This document shows, piece by piece, positions 12,201 through 25,666 of a DNA stretch of 64,000 nt. Origin of the DNA: Micropterus salmoides (lineage: Eukaryota; Chordata; Actinopteri; Centrarchiformes; Centrarchidae); contig NW_024040485.1 in the NCBI RefSeq assembly GCF_014851395.1, positions 11,618,899 through 11,682,898 on the forward strand, read 5' to 3'. The position numbers and the translations under genes were made by a program. Positions within the stretch are counted from its first letter, which is position 1. Every line of letters begins with the position of its first letter. Under the pieces are notes generated by a model that worked only from the letters and a program-made list of their open reading frames with translations, was not told where the DNA came from and did not search any database.

Positions 12201-15200
12201 TCCATCACATCTTTATACGCGTCCATCATGATTCCACATTCCAACTTAAGAGCACATGAACACACACTGTCGGAAGAACGACTTCACAGCTCGGGAAATG
12301 GGACTATCGGAGGACCATGAGAATGCATCGTGAGGCACTGGTTGCAATTTGCAACCTTCACCACTAGATGCCACTAAAACGTACACACTGAACCTTTAAA
12401 TCATCAATATATGTTTTGTTTTTAGTGTTTTTGACAACTAAAATGGCTAAGGAACCTACCAAAGACCTGTGGATTGGTTTGCATAATATAAAAGGTGGCC
12501 AATTTTATTGGACTGATGGGCGACCAATGAGATACAACAATTGGGGATTTGAAGTAAGTGGACACTGTAATTTTTGTTGTATAATATTAAGTACGTGAGT
12601 TATGTGTTGGTCTACAAAATACAACTTTTTTTTTTTGTATTTTAAAATTTGACTGTTTCTCTATTGTTGCAGAATCAACATCGTCTAATTTATCACAGGC
12701 CTTTTATGGTAACATGTTTAAACTTTACTGAACTTGAGGCATAACTGTGCTGTGCTGTACTGTGTACACTCAACCTTTATGCAGCATTGTGATCAATGAT
12801 ATGCATCTGTATTGTTTATAATACATCTTTGGCTGTACTGCTTAAAATTTCTGACATCTGGATTTTCCATTGCAGCATGATTACGATTTCTACAGTTTAC
12901 ATCGTTTTCAGGTAAAACATTATTGATCATTTGCTTGTGATGTGCAATAACACTTCATTTGTCTTGACTTGGAGCCAGAATACATTACACTTTTATGACA
13001 AGCTGGGGTTACACCTCTGGTACACGTTTGTTCAGAATTTCTGATGAATTCTATGCAGCTGAAAAGAAAATCTTAAAGAGGTGGTATTATGCTTTTTGGC
13101 CTTTTCCCTTTCCTTTATTGAGTTTCCCTTTTTGTGCATGCAATAAGTTTGCAAAGTGAAAAAGCCAAAGGGATTTCCCATCTCCCTGAAAATGAACATA
13201 AAACCACCTCTTTAAAAGGTCATATTATACTCATTTTCAGGTTCAAAATCTTATTTAAGGGTTGTACCAGAACAACAGGTTTACATGGTTTCAAAAAACA
13301 CACACTGCACTTTAATCCAGCTCTTCTCTTCTTTTCACCCTGTGTGTTGAACGCTTCATTATAGCTATGGAGTGGTACATCTTACTTATCTTATCTTTGT
13401 TGGGAGTTGCGCAGTTCCTAGTTAAGGACTACTAGCCAATCAGAAACAGAGTAGGGTGGTAGGGTTGGGCCTGAAAGATGGTTGAACAGGCATCGTGCCC
13501 CGCCCCTTGTAATGTTCATTTCTTTTTCAATTATGACAAATTGATGTGATGAACAGCTAGCTTGTGCTATTCATTTTATTTTTCCACCCCACGTTCTGGT
13601 GGGAACATAAAAGTAAGTTCCTCTCTCTGAGTTAACACAGTAAATTATACAGCACCGCCTTGTGGCTACATGGATAAATTACATGTTACTGAATATCATT
13701 ACACCCCCCTCTCCTTTGAGGCTTTTCAGTAATCAACATTTTCTAAGAAATAATAAAGATGATATCAGTAACACAACTTAGTTCTCTATCAAGATTTAGT
13801 CTCTTAGGCTTTTTTACCACACCTGTGGATCTCCTCAACACAGTTGAGTTTGGTGTGTTTGTCTCTGAATGTGAGTCTTCTGGTGGTAAGACTTGTCATA
13901 ATGTCATTTCTGTTTCTGCTTTAACAGCTGGAGTCTTTTTCTCAGTTGTCTGTTCTGTTTTTCCTTTACCCAGCAGGGTAGTGTGGTGTGTAACTTACGA
14001 ACCCATTAACAGTCCAGAGGCGATGCTCGATAGCTTAACAGAGCAAGATATGGATCAGACATCTGTATTGTTTATAATACATCTTTGGCTGTACTGCTTA
14101 AAATTTCTGACATCTGGATTTTCCATTGCAGCATGATCACGATTTCTACAGTTTACATCGTTTGGAGGTAAAACATTATTGATCATTTGTTTGTGATGTG
14201 CAATAACACTTCATTTGTCTTGACTTGGAGCCAGAATACATTACACTTTTATGACAAGCTGGGGTTACACCGCTGGTACACGTTTGTTCAGACTTGCTGT
14301 TTGTAGCTTTCTTCAGCAGCTGCTTGAGAATGTGGACGCCTCAGCCTTGCCATTTCACTGAGCATACAAGGGACTTGATGTGACAAGTTGAAAGTCAGAG
14401 TGCCCTGCAAACTGTTGCCATGTTGCATGGCCCATTGTCACTGACGACAATCCTTGAAATTCCATGTCTGGTGAATATGGATTTGACATGTATTATGACA
14501 CTGCTTGCTGTTATGCTTGAGAAGTGCCATCTCAGGAAAGTTGGAATAGTAGTCAATCACAATTAAATAAACTTTACCATTCAAATGATAGAGATCCATA
14601 CCAACCTTTTGCCATGGTGCTGTTGGCAGGTCAGCCACCTTCATAGGCTCTTTTGCTTGTTTATTGTGATTTTTCTGGCAGGTGTCAGTTATTTATCTTA
14701 ATGTCCACAGTGTCTCTTGCTTTGCGTTTTTCAATTCCGAGGTGTCCCTCATGAATCCTTGTGAGCATTTCCTGACATAGAGCCAACCTGTATGAATGTT
14801 CTGTACAACAGTTCTGTGTCTTTTGCTGTTTGTTCTGATATTTGTCTTGATTTTGTGTCTGAAACAGGCAGGGTAGCAGTGATCATGCTCACATGAACTT
14901 CAACATCGTCTCCAGTAGAGCTCACATGACACACTGTGGGTGCACTGGATAGTGCATCTGCTAGCACTATGTGTTTGCCTGGTGTGTAGATTAGATCAAA
15001 GTCGTATCTTTGCTTCATCATGAGATGCTGAATCCTCGGGAGACATCTCATTTAAGTTCTTTTTTATGATAGCAACCAGTGGTCGATGGTCTGTCTCAAC
15101 TGTAAAGGTGGGGAGGCCGAAGATGTACCCATGAAACTTTTCCAGTCCAACCACCAAGCCTAGACATTCCTTTTCTATCTGAGCGTACAGACACTCTGCT

Positions 15201-17712
15201 TGCAGTAAGACTGCGCCAAGTTCATCTTTCGATGCCTCTGTGGACACCTTAATTCTCCTGGTAGGGTCACAGAAGGTGAGTACAGATGTAGTTTTCCCAC
15301 TCTTGTTCATGTTTTGCTGTCCATGCAAACTCGTTTTCCTTATGTAGGAGGTCTCGCAGGCAGGCAGTCTGCTGACAAGTTAGGAATGAACTTTCCAATG
15401 AAGTTGATCATTGCCATGACCCATAGTACTCCTATCTTGTCTGTGGGCCAGGGCATCTCCAGGATGGCATTTATTTTATCTTTATCTGGCTCTATTCCTT
15501 GAGCAGACAGCTTATCTCCTAGGAATGTGATTTCCTGGATGACAAACTGACACTTGGCTTTGTTGAGTTTCAGCCCATTCTTCTGGACCCTCTGCAGCAA
15601 TTTGGTCAGTCTGTCATTGTGTTCCTGTAGTGTAGAGCCCCAGCAGATGATGTCATCCATGTAGACCTGGGCATTGCCTTGGTTGATGCTGGAAACCACA
15701 CCGCTTGCAACTGAATGTCTCGTCCTGCGACTTCTTTGCATTCTTGTACTGTACATGCTTCTTCCCCGTGAAGGGTACAGCACCAATTGCTGCACTGTCA
15801 TCAATTGCAGTTGTACCATTATTAATGTCACTGAAAGTCTTAGCATGCTTTCGAGCCAATTCACTGGCATGGCAAATTTTCACAGCATCTTCCAGTTTCA
15901 GTTCAGTTTCTCTCAAAAGCTGTTCTCTGACTGTCATATATTCCGACAAGACAATCTGATCACGTATCGTGGACGATTTCCAAATCCGAAAAATTACATG
16001 TCTGTGCCTTCAATTTCAGATCTGTGAGAAAGCTATCAAACGTCTCATGTTGCTGCTGCGTCCGTGAACGAAACACATACCTCTCATAAGTTTAGTTTTT
16101 CTTTCGGAGAACAATGAGCATCAAATTTCTTTATCACTTCCTACAGTTTCTTGTCATCATCAGGTTGATCAAACACGAACGTGTTGAACGCACGTGGGCC
16201 TGCTACGATTAGCAGTAATGCTATCTTCCGTTCTTCTGGTTTAATCTCCAACCCGATCGCCGAGATGTACAGCTCGAATTGCTGCCATGTTGCATTTCAC
16301 AATTGTCCTTGGCGTAACGTCATTAACTTAAGTAACCAGTCCTGGTACCATGTAATGTTCATTCCTTTTTCAACGATGACACATTGTTGTGATGAACATC
16401 TAGCTTGTGCTAGTCATTTTATTTTTCCACCTCATGTTCCGGTGATAACATAAAACACTCCTGCATACGATCTACGCCGTATTATACTTAGGTAGTGTCC
16501 GTCATTCTGTAATTACACCCCCAAACGCTAGTCTGCAGTAGCGCTACAGTGTCTACTGTATTGACATTTGCTGGCTGAGCAGGCTAACCTCCGGTTTAGC
16601 GCTCCGCTACCATAAATGGGGGTAAAATTGTAAACGTGCGGCTGGTGTAGCCTTTTCAAATGTTACTGACCAAATGGATCACATTCTGATAGCGAAACGA
16701 GTCATTTCGCTCGGGTTGCAATGGTCAAATATATTGATTCACTGTGTTACAACCGCCGTTTTAGCCATTAGTAAATGTTACTTCAAAGCGCAGAGTACTT
16801 CCGGTCGGCTCGGAGGCATTGCGAGGCTACTCAGCCGACCAATCACACCGCTTACGGTCCGCGTCGACTCAACGTGTAGTTACATTTTTGAAGAGGTGCA
16901 CGTCAGGTGACGGCGAAGCCTCTGCGTAGCACGTAGCCTACGCCGTCGATTCGACGCAGAAGTATACTTAAGAGTTCCTCTCTCTGAGTTAACACAGAAA
17001 ATTATCACAGCGCTGCCTTGTGGCTACATGGATATATTACATGTTACTGAATATCATTACACCCCCTGGCAAAAAAAATCTAAATTTTTCACATAATACC
17101 ACTAGTGTTTGGAAGGGAGAGGAGAGGCAGCAGGCCACCGTCTTGTCACTGTGTGCTGCAACTCGGTGTGTTTTTCCCCTTGGACTACTAACGAGCTGTT
17201 GTCAGGCAATTCATTGGATTGTTTTCTGTGGGAGATGGGAACTTCCTTCATGGTGGACTTTGGTCTTTTTCAATTTGCAGACCTATTACATGCACAAAAA
17301 AGATATCTAACTCAATAAAGGAGGGGGGGGCAAAAAGCACAAGACCTCTTTAATAAATGTTTTTTGTGCATCCAAACACATTCCTGGCACTTTTACAGTG
17401 CAGATGGATCATGGCATAATATATTTGCTAGAGGAAGACCAGGTAATACTTTCTTGACACACTAATGTGAAATGCAAGGACGATAATAGGGGAAAAAAAC
17501 TTTACGCATAATATTAATATGTATCTTCAGTGGAATTGCAGAATATGATAATAAAAATTTAATCAACTGTAAAACGCAGAATATTGTGGAATCTGCCAAA
17601 ACGTGGATGCAATTTATAAAAATTTTCCCATAGCATTATAACTTAACACTTAAGCCAAATATACAGAAAATACTTTGCTCCGTGTTTCTCGAAGGGCAGG
17701 GCTCAGCGGCTC

Positions 17713-17755
<43 letters not shown>

Positions 17756-20700
17756 CATATCGAAGAGAGTCAGCACACTAGCAAGAGCTAGATCGGCATA
17801 TGCAAGATGCGAGTTCATTGAACACCTATTTAAAAGGGGACAATTCACAATACATGCATTGCTGTTGAAATGCCTGACCTGCCTGCCTTTACCTCACCAT
17901 TGCTGTGTTTTACCAGAATCAGTGTGCTGCGATAACTGCCGATTCCAAAATTGGTATTGGAAAATGGAAAAAAAAGGACTGCAATGACACCACAGGATAT
18001 GTCTGTCTTCGAAATGTTGGTGAGCATAGCCTCTCTCTTATGGTCTAGAATGATTTTCTATATTCCAATGTTTCTATCCTATCATTAAGCCAACTTTTAT
18101 TTTTACCTGATGTTCTGTATTTCCCAAATTGACAAAAGGTAAAAATATCAGCCAAGAATCACCTGCTTGAACAGTGTGCACTCTAGGGTTGTTCTGGGTG
18201 CTTGCACTACACAGTAACAGCAGGCATATTGCATATGGAGTGTACATGACTAAGAGAGAAACTCTTATTTGTTATATGTTCTATTTTAGTACAAGTAATT
18301 GTCAGTGAGGAAAGAATTCAGGACCCACTTTGCAGTTGTGTTTGACTTTTTAGACACTTGAGATAGGACGGTCAACTCTTTTTACTGACTTGAGGTTGTA
18401 TGACTAAAGAGAGTCTAGTTTTTAAGTCCCTGAAGTCAACGAGTTAGAAACCCAGAGCTTGGTGAATCCCTCACCGGCCCCAACACCCATTGAGCATACG
18501 CACCAGAGACTTTCACCGATTAAGCTGGCTAACTTCAAGTTTAACACTCGTCTAAGTCATATAGGATTAAAACATTTTATTGTGTGGTTCACAATCTGCC
18601 AAATGTTATTGGACGAATGGATCAAATTCCATTCGTCCAGATTGTGAAAGGTGTCATTTCACAGGAGTTGTGACTAGGAGTGTGACAAGATCTCATGCCA
18701 CAAGATTTTGCAATATTAAAACGTGACAATATTTCTCAACAGGGAAAAAGCTCTTGCAAGACTCTCACAATTTACACTTTTCACATGCTGTGTCACGCTA
18801 CACAATAATTTTTTTCACACAGTGAAAAACAAATATAACCTGCTGAAACAGGAACTATTAAAGTCCAGGGCATTATTACTGAATTAAATTGAATGAATTT
18901 ATCATTGAGGTGAAAAAGTGTCACATGCACCTTTTTAAAAAGGTTACTTTCCCAAACAAAAATGGAGGGAAGACTAAATCATTCCTGCATGTGTGTGTGT
19001 TGACTCAACAGGAATTATATTAAATCAGAAAAGCTGATCTACAGGAGGAAATGTATCTGTGAGCAATACAGAATGCCTGAGAGCCTTGCTATTAGAATTT
19101 TAGATTTTTAATTGTCACCTGCCACCTGGACTTTGTTTCCCTTCACATAAATAAAAACAATTCCACCATAAATGGGTGCAGAAAGATTCACCAGAATGCA
19201 GTAAATTAAGTGTTTAATGCTCATTATTTTCATATATTTTATTATTGAAGATTTCTTAAAAATAGTGTTTTTACAAAAAAAATGTATCCACTGTTTTACA
19301 GATGTTCCTTTTCCACTGATGTGGGAAGTAAGTCCCTTAGATCTATGATCAGCCCAGCATTCATAGCAACACAGTCTGCTAATCAGAAAGACCGTTGGAT
19401 TTCATGATTGATCGATCAGAATTAAGTAGCACTAAACTAAAAGGGACAAATGTAATTTCATGGAGATAAGGACTTACTTTAGTGACTCCCATGTCAGCAA
19501 AAAGAGTTGTTCATTTCAAATGATTCAGTCATGACTCGCATTATTATTATTATTATTATTGTATTGTAATCAAGACTCACCAATGATCAAAAGTATGATT
19601 TCAACAATACAAATTTCAGACATGTGTTCTTGATTATACTGTTATTAATTAATTAATTAATTCTTCTCAGAAAAGTGGAAAAGAATAGTAACTGTTAAGT
19701 ATCAATAGAACAGAGCACCTGAAATTTGTCAAATTTCTCTCCCTGAACAGACGCCTCTCTCCCAGACTCCCCTGAACCAACAACTACAGACTATGTCAAA
19801 ATATTTAACGACTCTATCAAGGTTGTTACTAAACAAATGACCTGGCAGGAAGCAAAGAAGCACTGTGAGGGGGATGGTGCCAAACTGGCTAACCTGCGAA
19901 ATGAGTGGACACGGGTCTATGTTGAGCTAATGGCGATAAAAGCTCCTCTGTGGATTGGAGTGAACAAAATGGAGGTACAGGGCAAACTCACTCAGCAAAC
20001 ACGACTAACCCTTGTTTGTAACTTGAAACATTTGCTGACTCCTGTAAATCCATGACATGTAGTATAACATCCTGATTAACAATAACGTACTTGTGTAGAT
20101 CAATTAGATCCGCAAGAGCTAAAAATTACAAAAGAAAACATGTAACTTTTCAACAATGTGGGAGACTAGCTAATTGTTAGACTTTTTTGTTCAGTTCATA
20201 ATGGAATTCTTCATAATGACAGTATTTTAAATTAATGATGCTGAATGCAGTTTGATTAATTGTTGCTTTCAGACCTCCGGATATTTCAGATATATTGATG
20301 GCTGGCCTATCACCCAAAGCAACTGGGATGCTTTAGAACCAAGAATGAACCAACCCTGTGTGTTTGTGAATGCAGAGGGAAAATGGAAGACTGCTGACTG
20401 CAATCAGAACATGACCAGCGTTTGTATGAAGTCTACAGGTAGGGCTCACATACATTTTAAAAAGGGCTGGACGATTAATTGAACATTTATCGAAACCAAA
20501 ATTCATAGCCTCTAACCAAAGTAATTTTACCACATCTGTTATTTTGGTTACGTGTGTTCATGTACTTTTGCCTTTAAAAACATGATACCCATATGATGTC
20601 ACATTACTCCTGTTCAGTCCTGCTCAGCTTCCAGACTGGAGTCTGAAGCACAGAGAGATGTTAGCTTGCGCTAACCACCTTCACTTTCCAGCAATTGGAG

Positions 20701-23700
20701 AAACAACAGACAGACTTTAATTAACGGACACACTGTGACCTACACTGCACATTTACTGCCAGACTGACAACTTACTCGCTCACTTTCACCGTTACTTTCT
20801 ACCACTTGCTCTCTCACTTCGCTCACTACGCACACACACTGCAGCGCTCTTAAAAACTCTGCTATTTTTAACAGCAGCTGACACGTAGATGTCCTTTGAT
20901 GAAGGAGGAGAAGAAGCTAGAAAAGTGTTAAATGTTAGCATGCTCACACAGATAAGCGTTTCACGATGGATGGATGGACTAAACAGTACATTCGTTGATC
21001 CCATTGTCATCAGTGTCTCTCACATCCACAGATGTGCCACCAACAGTGCCAAGTGATTTCCCTGGAACTTGCCCTGACGACCCAGATTCACCCAGATGGC
21101 AGCGTAACAGCTGGTTACCATTTAAGGGTCATTGTTACCTCTTTCTCACAGAAAGGGTTGAGTGGCCAGATGCATCTGCTAACTGTGTCAGACATGGTAA
21201 GGATTTTGAATGGATGATCGATACATATTCTTCATCACTAAGCTTTAATTAAGTACCTACTGTTCTATGTGTTTATTTCTTTGTTGTTTATGAAGGTGGA
21301 ACTCTTGCCAGCATTGAAGATCCTTTTGAGCAAGCCTTCATTAAAAACAGTATCGACAGATACAAAGACATGCACAAATCTTTCTGGATTGGCTTGTATA
21401 AAACTCACAAAGGTAAAGTAACATTGTCTACTCTTTCATGAAAACAAACATTGAGCTACACGACACAAGGAAAATGATCTTTGTAAAACAGAAGCTCTGA
21501 AACAAAGAGGTCACAAACAATTCCTCAAAATTAGGAGCACCACCTAAAGATTTGCTTGTCTACCCAAGGCTTTAGGTCCTTGAGTATAGCCTGAGAATTA
21601 CACGAATTTCTGGTAATTCATTAGTTGTTACTGGTTCAGTTATTCTGAAATCGTAATCTCTAGTCAATCAGTCAATCTCAAATCCGAGGGTGAGTTCTAT
21701 GTATAGGGACTGTAGATTTTTAATAACTCACACACAACATCACTGTGCTCAAGGTGAATTTATTAACTAACAAAAGAGAGTACAATAGTGGGTAAATGTG
21801 GTGATATTACAGGGACAACCGTCAATATGACAACCAGGAGGTAATGAACAGGGTGGCCTATGTAAGGTTCGATTGAATTTCAGTTTATATTGTAGAGGAA
21901 GAGAATTCTACGAGGGAACGAATGACCGAAATTAGGTTGCAGATTTAGTTTGACTAATCTAGGGGTTTATTAACTGTGGATGGAGCCAACTAGAGAACAC
22001 AAACGAGTCACAGAGTGTGGTTTGTTTTGCCCTACCATTGCCGCAGGTCGTGTAGCAAGGCTCGACTGTCGGTTGGCTTGTGGAGTTGGTTCTGGCCCGA
22101 CCCCAGTGGCGTTTTCGAGTTGAGTTAGAAACCGGTGGATTTGTTCCGGAGTCCTTTGTGGGAAGCGCTTGCAGCGCTTGAACGGGCCGTCAGCCCAGGC
22201 TTTTACTGTGATCTCAGTTCGTTTGGTGTCGCTATAGCGGAGCCCACTCAGGGTTCTGTCGTCAGAGCCGTGGTTTCATTCATTCAAGGCCATAAATGAA
22301 GGCTTCTGAATTTTTTGGTCCAAAGTTGTTCAAAACGATCAGATGAGGTTGCAACAACAAAATCAAATAAACTCACACATTCGCCGTAGGTTTGTGAGGC
22401 CCTGGGAATATAGGCTATTTAATGTTGCTGAGATTGAACAGGTCTGGGGAAAGTTTCACCCAGGCAGCTCCAAACAAAAATCAAAAATCAAATCTCCCGC
22501 TAACAAAATTGGGATTCAAGGTCGTAGCTTTCTCAGCTCGTCTGAAGAAAATTTAAGTACGAAACGAAAAAAGATCGGAATTTCAAAAAGTAAAGGAAGT
22601 TAAGAGAGCGTATACGTTTAGTTTAAAGAGAGTTTTTAGAAGAGAAGAGCAGAGAGAGACAAAAGACAACAAGGCCCTTTTATTTGACTCCATTAGGCAG
22701 TGGTGACATCAATTTGGGAGTGGGTCTCAGGGGAAGTCACCCCAAAGGTGTTAACTTTCTTTTGGGATAAAGAAATATACGTTGCACGTATTTTCCTTTA
22801 ATCTCTCTCTCCACAATATCGACATTTGGAAAAATACTCTGTTCTAAACATTCGGATAAAGACAATTAAAACGAAGCTAAACACTATGGAAAAAGGTTAT
22901 AATGGTTATATAAACGTAACAAAGCTTAATTACATGTCCTCAGTATACTTGCTGGTTACCGGTTTTAACTCAAGAGACAATTTAGATGTAAGCGTGGCAG
23001 CAAAATTTAATTTATGCAATTACATGGTGATAGGTAGGCCTACTTAGCGATCATTGTCAGTGTAAGCCGAGTTTTAAACACTTGCGTGTTATACCTTTCC
23101 TGTCCCCTTGGTGGCACTCGGGTCACACGAGAAAACAGTAGACATTCCACTTGTGAGATTTACCACTTTAACTGAGAGGCTGGTGATACACACTGGTATA
23201 TCAATGGATATTTTAGTAGGAAATTGTATATGAAACATTTAACTAAAGTATTAGTTAATCCTGAACAGACAGTGATTATTAGTGAGTAACAGGGATGAAT
23301 CAAGACAAAACAGAAAGAGGTTAGGGAACTCTTCAAGATTACTTTCTTATGGGTCTGCTAGTTTTCAAACATCACTAAAAGGATAACAACGGGGTCATTA
23401 CTTACTAAACTCAGAGGCAAACGCCACTGAACCTTGCTTGGTTCGAGAAACAGGGGTTGTCTTGCTGGCTTATCGCATTGGCTATTAGAGAACAAAATGG
23501 TGGTTTATGGCTAAGCCGCTCTGTGGAGAGAAAAGAGTCAGGTTGAGGCCGGAGCTGACCTGCGGGAGGGAGAAAGGGGTCAGATAGCCCCTTTTCCTGT
23601 CCTATTGACTGTCTTTAGTGACACCTTTACGGCCAGGGGGGTTCACTAAGGCTCTTTGAATACACAATCCTTAAGCGATGCATTGTCTGATAGAGTCTCT

Positions 23701-25609
23701 GCCGGTCCTTACCAAACACCAGGCAATGACTCTGGTTTTTGCATGTGAAAAGGTCAACTCTCTTCCCTCCCTCTTTTGACACCATCTGACCTTCTTTGAA
23801 GTGCGTCTGCTTGAGTTCACAACAATATTCAGAAATATTATTGTCTTAAGCACTCGTTTTGGGGCACCACCTGAATTTCTGTTCACCCAAGGCTTTCAGG
23901 ATGCCTTAGGTATGGCTTAATAATTACACAATTCTTTACTAGTGATCAGCTAGTTAATAATTGCTTAATTATTTTAAATCAGTTTAATCAATCAGTCGGT
24001 CTCAAATCAAAAGGTGAATTCTCCGTCCAGTGACGCGGAGTTAAACAGTACACACACACAGTTCCTGTGATTAAGGTGAAATTTATTAACTAACTAAAGT
24101 GAATACATAGTGAGGTTAAATATATCAAAGACATAAAACAATACTGATTAAACAACTAGGAATGTAATCAATGAGATTAATGGAGTTCAATTTGAATTTT
24201 GTAGTCCTATTGTGGGAAAGAATTTGATTCTAAGGGAATAAGAGACAAATGGACCCGAGTTATGATTGTAACTAAGTTAAATTTGGCTAGGAGTTTTAGG
24301 CTAAAGGATTACAGCTAAAGCTAAAGGATTAAAAGCTAGAGGACATCAACTTGGCCACAGAATGCAGGATTTTGGTTTTGCCTTACTGCGTGTTGTTTAT
24401 GCCACCATCTGGATGACAAAGGCTCACTGTCGGCTCATTCGTTGTGTTTAGGGCCTCCGTGGCTTGGCACGTGTGGTGTCCAGACAATAACACTGTTCTT
24501 GATCATAAAAGTTTATTACATCAAAGAGTTCAGCATCAAGCTCTGCAGCAGCTTGGAGAGTGACCCAGCCCGATGGCCACTCCGTCTCTCTGTACATCAA
24601 ACATAGCTTATATAGGATATGTTTAGGTATCTGTTAGGTACCATAGCAGGGTTTGAGTCTGCAAAATAAAAGGTCAAACCCATAGAAGGGTACAGTACTA
24701 TTCTGAGGTAACAAAACAAGGAGTTAGAAGTCAAATTCTATAGAAGGGTTCAGTCCCTACATAACCACCAATCACTGCTCTCCCCGTAGAAGGTCACTGA
24801 CCCTCTGTCCTGCTGCTACAGTGCTATTTTGAACTGTTATGAGTCAAATGCACAAGCACTGGACACTACACACGCCACACAGCCTCTCGAGCGGGTTTTG
24901 AGCCGATGGGGTTCTCCCGGAGTACTTTGGCTGGCTGGTGGTTGCGGAAAAACTCTCGCAGTGCTAGGGCGTTGACCTGGCTTTGTTCAAAAGTAAAACA
25001 TTAATGTTGCATACAGGGCACACAAAATCTAAACCTGAACGAGAAATGTTGTTAAGGCAAATATTTTCATATTCATAATGGTTAACTGCAGGGACGTACC
25101 TCTTGCTATACAAAACATCCATATATTACACTTCAGATAAGTTGGAAAGAGTAATACAATATTGTACACAAGTAAAAGTACTGTTACTTTAAAATACATT
25201 TTACTATTTTATTGAAGTATGTGTAATATGTACCTACATAAAAGTAAAGTGTGGGTAAGTTAAAATGAAAATGTTTAAATGAGTTAGCAGTATGGAAAAA
25301 TGATAATATATGATACTACTGTTACATATTACTGTTAAATATCATCTTTAGGCTACAAAATAAATTGCATTAAATGTCAGCTTACATGCTAGTGGAACAA
25401 CATAGCAACATGAGCACTGATGTCCAAACAAACAATAAATAACTTTTCTATATATGGCACTTTGCAGCCTGTGAATACAACTGATTATCAATTATATACA
25501 ACCACCTTCCTGAATAGCCTTACTAAAATTAAGTAGACAAGAAGACAAAACTCTGACAAACACAGAATAAACAACTGACAGTAAAATATCCAACCTTTAT
25601 TTATTTATT

Positions 25610-25666
<57 letters not shown>

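Larger units (their letters stand above)
13508..17061 (-). mobile_element. decayed Ty3/gypsy-type LTR retroelement
   Basis: Left LTR 13508-13703 (196 bp) and right LTR 16351-17061 (same ends but split by an insertion) both start TGTAATG and end CATTACA. On the minus strand the right LTR is followed by a primer-site-like TGGTACCAGGACTGG, and a polypurine tract (AAAGGAGAGGGGGG) precedes the left LTR. Minus-strand reading finds a gag zinc knuckle (CKRCGFQHQPRQC, 15949-15653), reverse transcriptase (YMDDI, 15870-15340), RNase H (TDHRPLVAI, 15328-14996) and integrase (DLYHLNGKVYLIVIDYYSNF, 14644-14438). Frames are interrupted and protease plus the front of the polymerase are missing, so it is dead. 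Confidence 0.85.

Noticed and set aside
13759..14136. A 125-codon plus-strand open frame near mini-exon 3
   Set aside because: It runs through the 3' part of a minus-strand retroelement and into the captured mrc1 block; it is chance.
17631..17700. A further possible CTLD6 mini-exon after CCCATAG
   Set aside because: The frame is open but there is no GT donor after a cassette-sized exon.
22343..22603. An 86-codon basic open frame
   Set aside because: Lies between diverged repeats, has no family motif and no splice context.
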